Shown piece after piece: positions 63,013 through 64,000 of a stretch of 64,000 bases of DNA. Source of the stretch: CAZMGY01 sp964565945 [NCBI: uncultured bacterium] (lineage in GTDB: Bacteria > GCA-001730085). The translations under genes were made by a program, and so were the position numbers. How positions within the stretch are numbered: the first letter of the stretch is position 1; each line of letters starts with the position of its first letter. The stretch covers positions 1 through 64,000 of the forward strand of contig CAZMGY010000003.1 of NCBI GenBank assembly GCA_964565945.1, written 5' to 3'. Under the pieces are notes generated by a model, which did no database searches, was not told the origin of the DNA, and saw nothing but the letters and a program-made list of their open reading frames with translations.

Positions 63013-63977
63013 AGTTGAAAGCGTTGGTCACTGGAGTGGCGGGATTTGTTGGATCGCACATGGCTTACAAGTTGATGGATGAAGGATTTGAAGTTGTGGG
63101 TATCGACAATTTGTCGCAGGGGTTTGAGCGCAACATTTCCCCTTTGAAGAAACTTGAGGGATTTTCGTTTCATCAAGTGGATGTTCGAGACTTGGATGGA
63201 CTGCACAAAGTTAGTGAGGGTATTTCTCATATCGTTCATTTGGCTGCCTACAAAATTCCTCGCTATGGTGGAGCTTTAGATACCTTGCATATTAACACGA
63301 AAGGAACCGAAAATTGTTTGGAATTGGCGTGTCAGAAAGAAGGCGTCAAAGTTTTGTTTTCGTCCACTTCGGATATCTATGGTAAAAACCCAGACCTTCC
63401 CTTTAATGAAGAATCGTCTTCGGTGGTGGGTTCTCCCAAAGTGAAGCGTTGGAGCTATGCTATTTCTAAAATGTTTGATGAACAATTATGTTTTGCTTAC
63501 CATGAAGCCTATGACATTCCCATCTCTGTGGTTCGCTATTTCGGGGGTTATGGCCCTCATCAAAATCCAAGCTGGTGGGGTGGACCTCAAGCGGCCTTTA
63601 TGGCGGCTATTTTGGAAGGGAAAACCATAGAAATTCATGGCGATGGTTTGCAAACGCGAAGCTTCACTTATATCGACGATATGGTTCAAGGTACGTATTT
63701 GGCTTTGGTGCATGACAATTCGCACAATAATGTTTTTAATATTGGCGATTGTCGTGAGATAACTATTTTGGATTTAGCTCAAAAAGTTTGGGAGGTCGCA
63801 GGTCAATCGGGCGATGTCCCTGTTGATATGATCCCTTATGAAAACTTTGGGCGCTATGAAGATGTGCGGCGTCGTGTGCCAGATATTGCTAAGGCGCAAT
63901 CTCAACTGGGTTTCCAGCCACAGATGTCGCTAGAAAAAGGTTTAAAGATAACCTTTGAGTGGCAACGCCAGTTATGA
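63009..63977 (+). CDS. NAD-dependent epimerase/dehydratase (extended SDR)
   Basis: Sugar-nucleotide epimerase, for example UDP-glucose/galactose-type. It has 322 residues. The cofactor loop TGVAGFVGSH, HLAAYKIPRYGG, the catalytic SSTSDIYG and YAISK, and RSFTYIDDMVQGTYLAL are present. The start overlaps the 2-epimerase stop (ATGA), and the next gene overlaps its own stop in the same way, so the operon continues beyond the window. Confidence 0.9.
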   Translation: MKLKALVTGVAGFVGSHMAYKLMDEGFEVVGIDNLSQGFERNISPLKKLEGFSFHQVDVRDLDGLHKVSEGISHIVHLAAYKIPRYGGALDTLHINTKGTENCLELACQKEGVKVLFSSTSDIYGKNPDLPFNEESSSVVGSPKVKRWSYAISKMFDEQLCFAYHEAYDIPISVVRYFGGYGPHQNPSWWGGPQAAFMAAILEGKTIEIHGDGLQTRSFTYIDDMVQGTYLALVHDNSHNNVFNIGDCREITILDLAQKVWEVAGQSGDVPVDMIPYENFGRYEDVRRRVPDIAKAQSQLGFQPQMSLEKGLKITFEWQRQL

Positions 63978-64000
63978 GTTTAACGCGTTGTCTGCAAGAT
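63974..64000 (+). CDS. Start of the next polysaccharide-operon gene (truncated by window edge)
   Basis: ATG 63974 overlaps the TGA of the epimerase and reads MSLTRCLQD to the window edge. This is nine codons only, so identity cannot be judged. The ATGA coupling matches the preceding junction and supports a real gene. Confidence 0.5.

Noticed and set aside
1-64000. CRISPR arrays, insertion sequences, prophage or rRNA genes
   Set aside because: No regularly spaced repeats, transposase-like frames, terminal inverted repeats with target duplications, phage genes or rRNA-like sequence were seen.

Overview
The window is one continuous stretch of a bacterial chromosome with moderately low GC, densely packed, and almost entirely on the + strand. 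The organism is Gram-negative: it has an LptF/LptG permease, a periplasmic L,D-transpeptidase and a surface-polysaccharide operon. A 4062-residue exported polytopic protein, a secreted protein with a YYPAPYG motif, and a recurring '(F/Y)AL(A/S)P' N-terminus fit a candidate phylum such as Omnitrophota (PVC-related). This taxonomic placement is my inference, not proven here.

Layout: (1) 1-15.6 kb is one long ribosomal-protein superoperon. It runs from the 3' end of tuf through S10-spc-alpha genes to rpoA and rplQ, followed by a CbiX-like gene. rpmD (L30) is absent and adk is a decayed pseudogene. (2) 15.8-29.5 kb holds serS and the 12.2-kb giant gene, which has its own promoter and a leader hairpin. 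(3) 29.7-34.3 kb holds a secreted YYPAPYG protein, a TPR-LysM-L,D-transpeptidase, accA and cysS. (4) 34.3-41 kb holds lptF/G and a pterin dehydratase (- strand), serC (+), and nrdA-nrdB (- strand). (5) 41.1-47.4 kb holds tRNA-Val, thrS, infC (AUC start), rpmI, rplT and a strong terminator, then purQ-purL. (6) 47.4-52.4 kb is a decaying accessory patch: a truncated M23 peptidase, a secreted unknown protein, a Fur-family pseudogene behind an intact Fur-like operator, and a remodelled P1B-type ATPase. (7) 52.9-57.6 kb is purM-purN-mfd. (8) 57.6-58.8 kb is an aldehyde dehydrogenase pseudogene. (9) 59.1-64 kb is a sugar-nucleotide operon of the WbpB/D/E/I type plus an NAD-dependent epimerase.

The main candidate for something undescribed links two otherwise unrelated proteins. 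The 4062-aa giant protein and the P-type ATPase-like protein share the same architecture at both ends: a signal/anchor followed by AL(A/S)P at residues ~30-40, and a C-terminal module with an LHExxE motif followed 30-40 residues later by FEAS. The ATPase also has eroded P-type signatures and two extra metal-binding-looking Cys/His segments. Its Fur-type regulator is dead while the operator persists. At least four decayed genes (adk, fur, an ALDH, an M23 peptidase) and an odd tRNA-Val suggest ongoing gene loss.
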